Positions 10,401-19,915 of a DNA stretch of 64,000 nt are shown here, in pieces. The stretch spans positions 36,597,420 through 36,661,419 of the forward strand of contig NC_087247.1 in the NCBI RefSeq assembly GCF_037042905.1, given 5' to 3'. The position numbers and the translations under genes were made by a program. Numbering within the stretch: the stretch's first letter is position 1; every line of letters begins with the position of its first letter. The notes under the pieces were generated by a model. The model was given only the letters and a program-made list of their open reading frames with translations, was not told the DNA's origin and made no database searches. The DNA comes from Lytechinus pictus. Lineage: Eukaryota > Echinodermata > Echinoidea > Temnopleuroida > Toxopneustidae.

Positions 10401-12199
10401 GAATTCGCCCCGGAAAGTCCAAAAAGAGCCCCGGAAAAGGGCTAAAAACATTCACACGAGGGCGACTGCAAAACTCATAATCGCCCCAGTCAACACTGTA
10501 TATTTATTTATGTAGCATTTCATGCATACGTACGTTATTGCATTTAAATTATACATTATACATTATATTGCATTTAAATGTGTACTTGTTTGCACTGCTG
10601 ACCAGCATCCCTTCAATGTGGCACACACACACACCCACACACACACACAAACGCAAAAAAGCCGCGAAATAGCTCCAGAAATTGTAGCCCTGGAAAGTGG
10701 AAAAAGAGCCCTGGAAAATGAAAAAGTAGCCCTGGAAAATTTTTAAGTTTCTCCAAAAAGAGCCCTGGAAAGAAAAAAAGTAATTTTTTGGTTGGAACTT
10801 ACATAACCTTATTCATCATAGAATTAGTGCTAAGTAAGTGCTAGCTTTTCACTTTTTTTAGAGACAGAGTCAGAGAGAACAGGGGCCGATTGCACGAAAG
10901 GAAAGGGTCTTTCCAAGGACCGTCTTTCGTGTCGCCCATCTTTTATGATGCGCTATAAGCGGGATGTTTCTGAAATTTATGATAAACAAATACAGTTCGT
11001 AAGCTTGCTTTTATGATGGGGGGACCTAAAGCTACGCACTTTGTTTCCAAATGATAAAAACTATGCCAATTGTAATATTTGAACAATTATTTTTCACTAA
11101 TTTGTAATAAATATTCTAAATATCCTTAACCAAGAAGAAAATATCACAAAACTCACTAATACGAAAATCCCGCCGTGTTTTCCGAACACCTCTTAATTTC
11201 GCCGCCCGATGTAGAAGGGGTCCTAAAGCTACGCACTCAATTTATCATGCAAAGAAATAGTATTTCCTGTGCCTCAATTTCTAAAATATGTCCGTATTAT
11301 TATAGGAAAATATGAAATCAAAGTGAATATAACTCCGAAATTCCAAACATTTGCTGGTTTTCTCTGCATTCAAGGATTTATTGCAGCCTCTGTAGAAAAA
11401 TTGAATAGGGATCGTTCGTCACAGCTTCACACACAGAGCTAGAGTGCGCATTTATTTTGCCATTGGAATTGCATGCGCGATGAGTGGTGCGTAGCTTTAG
11501 GACCCGCGTAGCTTTAGGACCCCCAACCATAAATCAAATTTATACAATTTTGTGAGATATCACATCATTTTATAAACAAATATTTTGTTTATTTTAACGG
11601 ACGAATAAAATATGTTTGCACATGATTTATTTGAAATGTGTTTCTCATGGCGCATCATAAAAAATGGGCGACACGAAAGACGGTCCTTGCAAAGACCCTT
11701 TCGTGCAATCGGCCCCAGCCCCAGGCCAGACTGAGTCAGTGAGTGAGACAGAGTCATGAGAGTCAGACTCAAAGTTTTAGCTAGTTTATAAATATAATTT
11801 CTCTGAGTCTGATGATGAACCAAAATTCTTATCAAATTTGGTGCGAAAAAAATGTAAGTTGTAACAATGAAAGGGCCTAGATCTAAGGCTAAGCCTAACT
11901 TAATTTAAATTCAACACTCACAAGTCACAACAGTACACCTACGCCGCCAACACAGAAACGTGATACGAATAATGCAAATAGCATGCATATTAATCGCACG
12001 CGTCAATAATACGGCTTAGTTTTACCATTCGGCATTTGTGAGTAAATTATCATTTATACTAACGACGACGTTGTAAAAGCCCCCTAGTTACCCTAACTAA
12101 TACTTGTTTATCTGTAAGATTAAAAAGATAACAGTATATGACATTGTTAAAGATTTGGCATGCCAAAGATTTCTTACCGTTTTGGGAGAGGTATGGCAT
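4466..12199 (-). CDS. SELENOK: Selenoprotein K, five coding exons on the minus strand
   Basis: Selenoprotein K is a small single-pass ER membrane protein that works with ER-associated degradation factors and with the DHHC6 palmitoyltransferase. I assembled it from five exons (complement): 12199-12178, 7881-7797, 7609-7597, 6559-6489 and 4613-4466. All junctions have GT-AG ends and the phases are consistent. The protein starts MPYLSQNGQVMDSRSPWRLS, matching the family start (NGQVLDSRS..PWRLS). A membrane segment follows at about residues 25-40 (FFWSIVNFIVLL). Next come a Gly/Arg-rich tail, a PPPPPRRRMGG stretch and GGG-U-GR with an in-frame UGA at codon 96 (4519-4517), the family's Sec position. 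Human SELENOK is 94 aa with Sec92. Here GR is not followed by a stop: the frame continues 14 residues to TAG at 4468-4466. I could not place a SECIS element by eye. Intron 1 is 4.3 kb and the third exon is only 13 nt. Identity is near certain; the exact C-terminus is not. Confidence 0.9.
4517..4519 (-). other. SELENOK: In-frame UGA, predicted selenocysteine codon of SELENOK
   Basis: The UGA follows PPPAAGGG in frame and precedes GGA AGG (Gly-Arg), the arrangement found at the end of selenoprotein K proteins (GGUGR). Reading it as a stop would give a 95-aa protein lacking the family's redox residue. Reading it as Sec requires a SECIS element in the 3' UTR, which I did not identify. Confidence 0.8.
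5272..5852. mobile_element. MITE family A, copy 1 (GGACAAGTCCACC termini)
   Basis: The left end reads AAAGGACAAATCCACC and the right end GGTGGACTTGACCTT. The two arms are long inverted copies of each other: both carry 'atcaaaatcggatgtaaaataagaaagttatgac' or its complement, each in an inward arrangement. Other copies lie at 14551, 35198, 38992 and 43137. It sits in SELENOK intron 4 and has no coding capacity. Confidence 0.8.
7597..7609 (-). other. SELENOK: 13-nt microexon of SELENOK
   Basis: The sequence GACAATGATTTCG is preceded on the minus strand by a pyrimidine-rich acceptor ending TTTCAG and followed by GTAAGT. Exon 2 leaves two bases of a codon. These 13 nt complete it and return the frame to phase 0, which is what exon 4 needs. 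Joining exon 2 directly to exon 4 gives a stop codon (TAA) within three codons, so an exon of 3n+1 length is required here. Confidence 0.8.
9200..9840. repeat. Dispersed repeat family B, two related blocks
   Basis: Two blocks share the words 'cagctggcagccgtctgtttcgag', 'gagtggagccaac..agttcagcggaacaacca' and 'agcttttggtcta'. The second (about 9566-9835) has a foldback in which 'ggtctctgt' is matched by 'acagagacc'. Related copies occur at 33230-33340, 35962-36830 and 51737-51865, the last in the opposite orientation. It lies in SELENOK intron 1. A non-autonomous DNA element is likely. Confidence 0.6.
10237..10353. repeat. Hairpin repeat, CCTCGGGC termini
   Basis: The right arm AGCGGTAGTGAAGTGGAGCC is the reverse complement of the left 'ggctccacttcactaccgct' type sequence. 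The ends CCTCGGGC and GCCCGAGG are also complementary, so the whole segment can fold on itself. The left arm has a partly duplicated 'cgtgcaggctccactccact' word. A related short segment lies near 37290-37365. Foldback MITE without coding capacity, in SELENOK intron 1. Confidence 0.7.
10882..11716. mobile_element. Long-TIR MITE (GGGGCCGATTGCACGAAAGG ends) with a nested element
   Basis: The left arm starts GGGGCCGATTGCACGAAAGG. The right arm ends with the complement CCTTTCGTGCAATCGGCCCC, and the pairing continues inward for roughly 65 bp to 'gatgcgc'/'gcgcatc'. There is no transposase frame, so it is non-autonomous. A second inverted-repeat element at 11018-11524 lies inside it. Confidence 0.85.
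11018..11524. mobile_element. Nested element with GG(A/T)CCTAAAGCTACGC termini
   Basis: The left end GGGGGGACCTAAAGCTACGC is mirrored at the right by GCGTAGCTTTAGGACCCCC. The word 'cctaaagctacgcact' also occurs internally at about 11221, and a second 'gcgtagctttaggaccc' lies just inside the right end, so the termini are partly duplicated. It lies wholly inside the 10882-11716 element and is therefore probably younger. Confidence 0.7.
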
Positions 12200-12399
12200 T
12201 TTTAGATGATAAAACAGACGAGTTAACCACCAAAATTAAATGCAGTCTACTACTGCGTGATGCGATTACGTGTACAAAATAAAAATACGGCCAAACAGGC
12301 GAGTAGTATAATACCGAAGATAACCTACTCGGGTGCACTTTGGCAGTAGCATGCACAACGTTTACTAGTGTATTCGGCATGCATGAGTTCTTTAAAAAG

Positions 12400-13445
12400 A
12401 TCAAAATTTATGTTGCCTTGGTGATGCTTGAATTAGATTTAAAAAAAATATATATCGATGTTGCAAAGGGCCCGTTGCCATGGCAACAGCTTATTTCCCT
12501 CCAGAATGGTAAAAAAATGATACAAATTTTGAATATGATCATCCATTTTCCATAATTTTACGTACAGTGCTAAACGGAGATATATGTTTGTGTCAAAGTA
12601 TATAAACATAACATCTTAAGCCATTTCAATGGCAACCAAATAACATTTAATTAAAAAAAAAACATGGATGACAAGCTTTTGGACAGGTGGAAAATGCAAT
12701 AAAAAATAACTTAATCTACAAAGACTACATGCATAAGGTTTGACCTTAATTTTTGAAGAAAAAAAATACAGTAAGTGTTCTGCATGCTGAACTCATTAGA
12801 ATTACAAAAAAAAAAAGATAAATATCAATGTTTTGAATGGCCCATTGTCATGGCAACAGCCGATTTCCGCCATAAAAGATCCAGCTTTGATGAAAAAGAC
12901 TGTAGAATATGATTTTTCTTTCATTTCCCCTAATTTTAGGGTGCTATAAACATGGATATGTTTCCTGTTAATATACAAATAACACTTAAAGCCATTTCCA
13001 TGGCAGCCAAACCAAATAACATCTTAATTCGAATAAAGACCAAAACATGGATGACATGATAATGGACAGGTAGAAAATGAAATAACAATTAACTTAAGGT
13101 TCAATCCAGTCATTTAATTTTGAACAAAGATTACAGTGTTTCGCATCAGTTCATATATAGAATGATAAAAATTGAGGTTGATTTGGTAATAAGCTTGAAT
13201 TTAATGATAAATATCAATGTTGCACATGGCCCGTTGCCATGGAAAATACTTTTTTTTTCTTCAAAGAAAAGTACCAATTTAGATGGAAAACAGTTTAGAA
13301 TCTGATTTTTCCCCATAAATTTCCCTAATTTTACGGTGTAAAGCATGGATATGTTTGCTGTTAATATACAAATTACATATCAAGCCATTAATTGCCACGA
13401 CAACCAAATAACATCTAATTTCAGTGACTTTAATCAAGTGGTTTA
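12400..13445. repeat. X-box satellite, array 1 (about three ~370-bp units)
   Basis: About 2.8 units each contain 'aatatcaatgttgcaaa..ggcccgttgccatgg', an AT-rich middle with 'aattttacggtg', 'gtttgctgttaatatacaaataacat', 'aagccatttccatggcaaccaaataacat' and 'acatggatgacaag'. The perfect palindrome GTTGCCATGGCAAC is at 12474-12487, with degenerate versions near 12628, 12845, 12990 and 13230. The array starts about 200 bp upstream of the SELENOK ATG. The same unit occurs inverted at 25.8-26.95 kb. Confidence 0.8.
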
Positions 13446-13603
13446 TTTTCAATGGTTTTAAGGGTAAAGTAGTACAATGGGAAAAGTTACAAGGACAGCC
13501 AGTGGTCTGATGTGTAAATCTAAGGGTGTGTAATCAGTGTTTCAGAAGTCGTTTCAGAACACCGATTGCAAACGTGATTCTGCATGGAGGTGCTGTTTAT
13601 GCC

Positions 13604-14188
13604 TAAAGGAGAATGAAACCCTTGAAACCAACTGAATCCATATCAAAGAGAAAAATCAAAGAAACATATTGAAAGTTTGAGGAAGATTTAATGAATAATA
13701 AGAAAGTTATGAGCATTTGAATATTGAGATCACTAATGCCATGTAGATACTCCAGTTGGCAATGCGACCAAGATATGTGACGTCACACACGTACAACTCC
13801 CTCATTACTTTAGTACTTATTTCACTTATATTCTCACCTTTATAGAGTCTATCACAATGTGGGGTGTTCTCTTTATGAGAGGACAAGTACAGAGGTTTCA
13901 CAACATTATATAATTGATGAATCGTTTGTCATATGATTAGAATGAGCAAAAAGAGATGTTTTGGGGTATATTTTCAGTGTCCAAAAGGGGAAGAGTTGTT
14001 CATCTGTGATATCATAGATGTTGGTCGCATTGTCAATGGGAGGATCTACATAGCATTAGTGATCTCGACATTCAAATGCTCATAACTCTTCTATTTGCTA
14101 GTCCTATTTTACTCAAACTTTTGTTGATCTCATTCTTTGAGCTGCTTTCACAAAAGCTAACTTGCTCCAAGAGTTTCATTCTCCTTTA
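13604..14188. mobile_element. MITE with TAAAGGAGAATGAAAC termini
   Basis: The left end TAAAGGAGAATGAAACCCTTG is matched by the right end CAAGAGTTTCATTCTCCTTTA. The arms run deep: 'gatcactaatgccatgtagat' on the left pairs with 'atctacatagcattagtgatc' on the right, so most of the 585 bp folds into a hairpin. The terminal TA on each side would fit a TA-targeting element, but the duplication is not unambiguous. No coding capacity. Confidence 0.85.
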
Positions 14189-14550
14189 ATTTTCCAGAGG
14201 CGAAATCGCGATCTATCTGCAGCTGGCTTTGCTTCGTAATTTTCGTTGAGCAGGAAAGCGAGGTCAAATTGGGCGCGCCCTTTTTCGAAAGTTTTTTTTT
14301 CCGAGTGTTGTTATGGTCGACTATGTTAACTTTTAACAATTTTCGATCTTTAAGTAATTGCATGGAGCTACTTGACATAGCCATAGAATTTTCACCATGG
14401 TGAGGATAATAGTAACATAAAATAAAGAATATTAAACTATACATAAGAAAATAATAAGACATCTATTTGTTTATGCTACTGGGGCTTTTTGCTCAGTGAT
14501 GTCTCTTCATCATAACCGTCATTTTCCGTATTTTTTTGTAGTGACAGTAC

Positions 14551-15427
14551 TTAAAGGACAAGTCCACCCCAACAAAAAGCTGATTTGAATAGAAAGAAAA
14601 AATTCAAACAAGTTTCGCTTAATTTCACAAAACAGTTATATGCACATCCTGTTCGGTATGCAAATGAGGGGACCGATGACATCACCCACTCACTATTTCT
14701 TTTGTATTTTATTATATGAAATATGAAATATTTTGATTTTCTTGTCCTTGTGATCATGTGAAATGAAAATTTCATTCCTCCTTTAAAAAAAAACTTTAAC
14801 TTTTATACTTTCTCTTTTGTGACATCATTTTATCGAATTCTATTTATAACCTATTATTACGGTTCCTATGTAGCCCTCCCTCATGGCTGCTATTGTTTCA
14901 AGCAGTTACCTGCTTATTATAGCTGGTCCCTGCATTTTTACCCACTTTACTATTTTACGTGCTTCATTTATGTATTTTTCAGCCTTATTCATTATTTATA
15001 TTTTCGATTGTCACACAAAAATGTACTCATTTATGTCATTGTTATTGTATCATTCTATTTTCATTTGTTGATTTATGAATAAAATGCAGAAACTCCTGCA
15101 AAAAAAAAAAAAAAAAAAAAGTGGAATTCCATTATTTCAACATTTTGTGGTTCAGGCATGCAAGGAGTTTAATTGTCAAATTCATAAAAATTGAAATATT
15201 GTATAATTCAAACAATAAAAAACAAAAGAAAAAGTGAGTGAGTGACATCATCGACTCTCTCATTTGCATATCACTGAGTTGAGCATTGTGAAAAATAAGC
15301 GAAACTTTAAAATGTCATAATTTTCTTATTTTACATCCGATTTTGATGAAATTTTCCGCCTTATTCATGTTTGATTTTTCTCTTTTTGTTTAAACCAACT
15401 GTTTTCTGGGGTGGACTTGACCTTTAA
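14551..15427. mobile_element. MITE family A, copy 2, split by a poly(A)-tailed insertion
   Basis: The ends are TTAAAGGACAAGTCCACCCC and GGGGTGGACTTGACCTTTAA. The arms match copies 1, 3 and 4. Between the arms, at about 14783-15120, lies unrelated sequence ending in an AATAAA word and a run of 21 A, which the other copies lack at this point. Confidence 0.85.
14783..15120 (+). mobile_element. Retroposed insert with AATAAA and poly(A) tail
   Basis: This segment interrupts MITE family A copy 2. It ends with AATAAA (about 15078), some 15 nt of sequence and then 21 consecutive A, the signature of a reverse-transcribed polyadenylated RNA. A short open frame (14819-15082) has a hydrophobic, low-information translation that I do not recognise. 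It could be the 3' end of a LINE or SINE-like RNA or a truncated processed pseudogene. A target duplication is not clear. Confidence 0.65.
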
Positions 15428-15529
15428 CTTAATAATCATACATGCAATAATAGAATCAGAGAGAGATGAGAGGTAATTCCATGGAGGTGAGTCCCTGTTA
15501 GAACCATATATGCGACTGTATTGTCCCGC

Positions 15530-16457
15530 GGATTTTCATCTCACCGGAAGCATGTACCATCCAAGTTTGGTTGAAAAGTGACTTACGGTTGCGGAGTTAG
15601 GTGTCATAAGAGAGTCTTGTATGTAAACTTTAATGTTGACCTGAAATTTACCTTTGACCTTACTGTGTGATGACCTCCGACTGCAGCATAACATGCAGGT
15701 CGCCTATAAGTACATCTACCATCCAAGTTTGGTTGAAAAGTGACTTACGGTTGCGGAGTTAGGTGTCATAAGATATTCTTGCATGTAAACTTTAACGTTG
15801 ACCTGAAAATGACCTTTGACCTTACCATGTGACCTCCGACTGCAGCATAACATACCGGTTCCCCAAGTCCATCTACCATCCAAGTTTGGTTGAAAAGTGA
15901 CTTACGGTTGCAGAGTTAGGTGTCATAAGAGAGTCTTGCATGTAAACCTTAATGTTGATCTGAAAATGACCTTTGACCTTACCATGTGACCTCCGACTGC
16001 AGCATAACATACAGGTCCCCCAAGTCCATCTACCATCGAAGTTTGGTTGAAAAGTGACTTACTGTTGCGGAGTTAGGTGTCATAAGAGAGTCTTGCATGT
16101 AAACTTTAACGTTGACCTGAAAATGACCTTTGACCTTACCATGCGACCTCCGACTGCAGGATAACATGCAGGTCCCCCAGTCCACCAGTCTACCATCCAG
16201 ATTTGGTTGAAAAGTGACTTACGGTTGTGGAGTTAGGTGTCATAAGAGATCAAGTCTTGCATGTAGGCCTATACTTTAACAATGACCTGAAAATGACTTT
16301 TGACCTTACCATGTGACCTCCGACTGCAGCATAACATGCAGGTCCCCCAAGTCCATCTACCATCCAAGTTTGGTTGAAAAGCGACTTACGCGGTTGTGGA
16401 GTTATGTGTCATAAGGTTTGTGACGGACGGACGGACGGACGACATTAGGATCCCTAA
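15530..16457. repeat. Tandem array, six ~160-bp units carrying TGACCTTTGACC
   Basis: The word ACCATCCAAGTTTGGTTGAA starts at 15556, 15718, 15875, 16032 (one change), 16192 and 16369, giving periods of 157-177 bp. Most units include 'gacttacggttgcggagttaggtgtcataag' and TGACCTTTGACCTTAC, followed by 'gtgacctccgactgcagcataacat'. The array ends in (GGAC)n at about 16424-16441 and a terminal stem interrupted by two MITEs. Same class as 1-545 and 40640-41215. Confidence 0.85.
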
Positions 16458-16634
16458 TACCTTGGTCACATTTGCTCTACGGCGCGCCGTCGCGGCGGTC
16501 GTACGGCGAGTCGAAAACAGCCGTTTTAACAGTTTTTTTTGTCCAACTACGTATAGGTGGGTTGAATTAAAATGGATAAAACGGCTGTTTTCGACTCGCC
16601 GTACGGCCGCCGTAGAGCAAATGTGACCAAGGTA
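16458..16634. mobile_element. Hairpin MITE, TACCTTGGTCACATTTGCTC termini
   Basis: The left arm TACCTTGGTCACATTTGCTC is exactly complementary to the right end GAGCAAATGTGACCAAGGTA. Pairing continues inward through 'cggcgagtcgaaaacagccgtttt' on the left and its complement on the right. About 177 bp, inserted in the terminal part of the preceding tandem repeat. Confidence 0.85.
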
Positions 16635-16654
16635 TCAGTCTCGCCTTCACCTCT

Positions 16655-16811
16655 GGGGCCCGTTGCATAAAACATTTTTCATGAGAAAACTCAGGTTGTT
16701 TTTACTGGAGTTTTTGCCCTGTGTTAAAGTCAATGGCAGAAATCAGACTAACCTTAGTTTCCAGTTTTTACCAGAGTTTTCTCAGGTAAAAAGTTTTATG
16801 CAACAGGCCCC
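16655..16811. mobile_element. MITE, GGGGCC(C/T)GTTGCATAAAAC termini
   Basis: The left end GGGGCCCGTTGCATAAAAC and the right end GTTTTATGCAACAGGCCCC form inverted repeats that continue through 'gagaaaactc'/'gagttttctc'. Length is about 157 bp. The flanks 'gtctcgccttcacct' and 'ggtgagcgagac' form a stem that this element splits, so it is inserted in the tail of the tandem repeat. Confidence 0.85.
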
Positions 16812-16914
16812 TGGTGAGCGAGACAAAAATGGACATAGCGCATTTCATATCCGCCTGGGATCATTGTGTTTTAGACCATGCTGGTTTCAATGGTGAAATA
16901 AGACAAGTTACGGA

Positions 16915-17480
16915 CAGTCAGTTGTCCAGTATATTAAAAAAAATCCAAGAGGGCTTCAAAAAATGGAGTCTAAAATTGCTGTTGCTACATAACAAACCGG
17001 ACCGTTAAGTTTGTTAAATATACTGGAATATGATGTCTATGCCATGGTTAAATAAAATGGGTCACATTATACATTAGGACAAGCTTCAAGGAGCTGTCCA
17101 AAAGTCCGATTGTGGCTTCCAAAATGGAATATAAAGCCGCTTTATACTATCGATAAATGGACATATTTTATGTAATATCTGCCAATGGCATATTATATTG
17201 ATATCTAAACCATGGTTTTTAAAGTCAGAAAATACATTGAGAAAGTTACATGAACAGTGAGTGGTCCACTAGTATCCAAACATCCAAGATAGCTTCCAAA
17301 AATCGGAGTCTAAAATGACTTCTGTTATACTTAAAAAATGACATGCCATGTAGTTCATTTAAAATCCACCTGACCCAGGAGAAATGATTCTAGTTTCGAG
17401 GTTGAAAAAATACGTGCAGTTGTCCATTTTGCCTAAAAATCCAAGAGGGAGGGTTTTTGAAATGGCATCTAAAATGACTC
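16915..17480. repeat. Degenerate tandem repeat, about four units
   Basis: The phrase 'aaatccaagagggcttcaaaaaatggagtctaaaat' recurs in altered form near 16945, 17105, 17285 and 17440, each after a 'cagttgtcc'-like word. Units are roughly 160-180 bp and strongly diverged. No coding function is seen. Confidence 0.55.
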
Positions 17481-17506
17481 CTATCACCAAGAGGAATGTC
17501 GTCAAA

Positions 17507-17637
17507 GGGATGGTCCGGGCTGAAAATATTAATATCTTAATACATAGAGTAGAATTCACTGAGCAAATTAAAGGGATGGTCCGGGCTGAAAGTATTCATA
17601 TCTTAATACATAGAGTCGAATTCACTGAGCAAATTAA
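17507..17637. repeat. Direct duplication of a 65-bp unit
   Basis: Two adjacent copies contain 'agggatggtccgggctgaaa' and 'aattcactgagcaaatta' and differ by a few bases. An open frame through the region merely repeats the same residues. It lies at the end of the degenerate tandem repeat. Confidence 0.85.
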
Positions 17638-17799
17638 ATGCCGAAAATTTCATCAAAATCGCTTCACCTTTGACCTTCTGACCTCAAAATCAATAGAATT
17701 GCTGATATCTATGCTAGTACCACACACACCAATCATGGATGATCTGATGGGGACACTGCTAAGAGAGATATCCCCCGGAGATATCCTTTTCAATCCATA

Positions 17800-18245
17800 A
17801 TCACTGGGTTTCAACATGTGTCAGCTTGACTGAAATCATGCCAGTAGATTGGATGAGAGCAGATTCCAGAAATGATTGCTGCCTTTGTATCGACTTTTTA
17901 TATACGTATAGCACAGTGTTTTATGAAACAGGGCTCTCTGAAGAAATGAAGTAAGCCTCATCTCTCTATAAATATTGGATTGTAAACATTTCAATGATAA
18001 TCTATTTAGGCATGAAAAATTTATTTGTTCAAGGGTTGTTCGCTGTTACTTGAAGATTAGGAGTGGCGCTTAAAGGGGAGCAAACTGATAAACTGTGGGG
18101 TCTCTCAATGACTATGTTTTGAGATAATTATTAATAATAAAGATAATTAGCTTACATTTGTTTTTTTTATAGAGAAACTAAATATCTTTAGAAGAAAGGT
18201 ACTTGTGTAGTAGCTACTTGGTATCTAGAGAAACTAAATTATCTT
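17800..18245. other. Intergenic stretch with a short repeat fragment
   Basis: The part at 18063-18240 ('aaaggggagcaaactg', 'gtctctcaatgactatgt', 'agagaaactaaat') resembles 52970-53180 ('taaagggggagtgaactg', 'gtctctcattgactgtgt'), so it is a copy of another dispersed element. Nothing else is recognised. Confidence 0.4.
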
Positions 18246-18248
18246 TAG

Positions 18249-19915
18249 AATTGATTGATTGATTGATTTTATTCGTCAGGAATATCACAGAAGATTACAA
18301 TGAAATTGAAGAATACCCTGCATGACAGGATAGCCCATGAAAGCCGAAATGCTTATTTCCTATGGGGTCCTATTGTTAGTATAAAACATTAATACATTGT
18401 AACAAAAAGTATAAACTATGACAAGTACTGGAATATGGTAAAAAAAATACATATCCATCAGTCAAATAATTTGCAAACATCTGAAGCAAACAATAATCAT
18501 CCTAATATATGATGCAAGATTATATTTTAACATACCCTATACATTATCTACAATACTACTGTACAAAATGTGTGATTTTTACTGGTAATACTGTTCTCGA
18601 GTAGCTTCCAGTTTTAAAAATTGAGAAAAAAACTAACAGCTTTTACTTGATTAGGAAGAGCATTCCAAGATTGGATGCCATTAAAATAGAAAGTGCCCCC
18701 TATATGTCCTTCACATTTTGGTAATACAAAATCAAAATTACTATTTCGAGTATCGTACCTATGGATATTTGATACACGGGTGAAATTATTTGCTATATAG
18801 TAATCCAATGTATCCGAATAGAATATCTTATGCACGTGGTGTAATACTAATTGTTGTGATCTGTGATCTACATGAAGTAATCCTGCCTTTTCAAGTTCAT
18901 TACATCCGACATGTGCTCTTGGTCCTAAAACACTTATGTATCTTACAATTTTATTTTGAATTATTCTTAGCTTTTTCTTATCCGTAACACCCAGACTACC
19001 GTACCAAGCCGCATTAGCATAGTCGAATAGACATAAAGCAAAGCATAAAATACGTCTACACTTCATATTCAAACAGGTTTGATATCTATACAAACATTTT
19101 AAGCGTGAATTTGCCATTTTGGCGATTGAGTCTACCAAACCCGTCCATGATAGGTTACTTGTTAAATTAATTCCCAAATATTTTACCGAATCTTTTCTGT
19201 CAATTACCTGATTATTACATGAAACCTTGAAATCGTGTGTATATCTTAACTTTCGTTTCGAACAAAATAAAATGCTGTCCGTTTTCCCAACGTGTAAAAT
19301 AAGCTTGTTGTCAGACATCCATTCGATGCAATTTGCCAAATCTGCACTAAGTTTTTTATCAATTATCTTGGGATTTGTATCTGAATATAGCAAGACATTA
19401 TCATCAGCATATAAAATTAATTTAGATTTATTAATACAAGTGCACATATCATTGTCGATGTATAACATAAAAAGAATGGGGCCTAAAATGCTTCCTTGAG
19501 GGACTCCGCATTTAATAGGCAGTGAATCAGAAAGAACCGTCTGCATGGTATACTACTTGATGACGGTTAGATAAACATGATCTAAACCATGTCACACATG
19601 CAGAGTCTAAACCCATCACTTCTAATTTCTTTAAAAGTATGTTATGATTTACAGTATCAAAAGGCTTTTTGGAAGTCTAGAAGAACCATTCCAACCACGC
19701 GCCCATGTGAAATTTCATTCTTGAAAAAATCTGTTAAATGTATTAAACAAGTTTCAGTGGAATATCCGTTACGAAAGCCGGACTGAAATTGATATATTAG
19801 CTTGCTTTCTTGAAAGTATTTCTCCACTTGAGCATGAACAGATATTTCCAAAATTTTTGACACTACACATAATACACTTATAGGCCTATAATTACTAACG
19901 TCAGTTTTATCTTTC
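18249..19915 (-). mobile_element. 5'-truncated non-LTR retrotransposon (LINE A)
   Basis: The minus strand encodes a broken reverse transcriptase. From about 19912 it reads NYRPISVL, then F-QSGFRNGYSTETCL, LLDFQKAF, GVPQGSILGPILF and YADD, then a C-terminal region ending at 18614. The 3' end is a short tandem tail of GATT/AATC units at 18249-18267. The endonuclease half is missing (5' truncation). Family placement within the CR1/Jockey/L2 range cannot be decided by eye. Confidence 0.9.
18614..19912 (-). pseudogene. Reverse transcriptase fragment of LINE A, frameshifted
   Basis: Two separate frames cover the reverse transcriptase: 19863-19657 (fingers, ending at the first catalytic-Asp motif LLDFQKAF) and 19546-18614 (VPQGS and YADD motifs, thumb and C-terminal segment). 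Between them the frame is lost twice. One extra T after 'aaagcctttt' near 19656 follows QKAF, and a second shift lies near 19545 in the segment reading WFRSCLSNRHQVVYH. The thumb ends in an NSRLKCLYRYQ..-type region. It cannot make an active enzyme. Confidence 0.85.

Noticed and set aside
14819-15082. 87-aa hydrophobic frame
   Set aside because: Inside a retroposed insert, aromatic-rich from AT-rich DNA, no recognisable protein.
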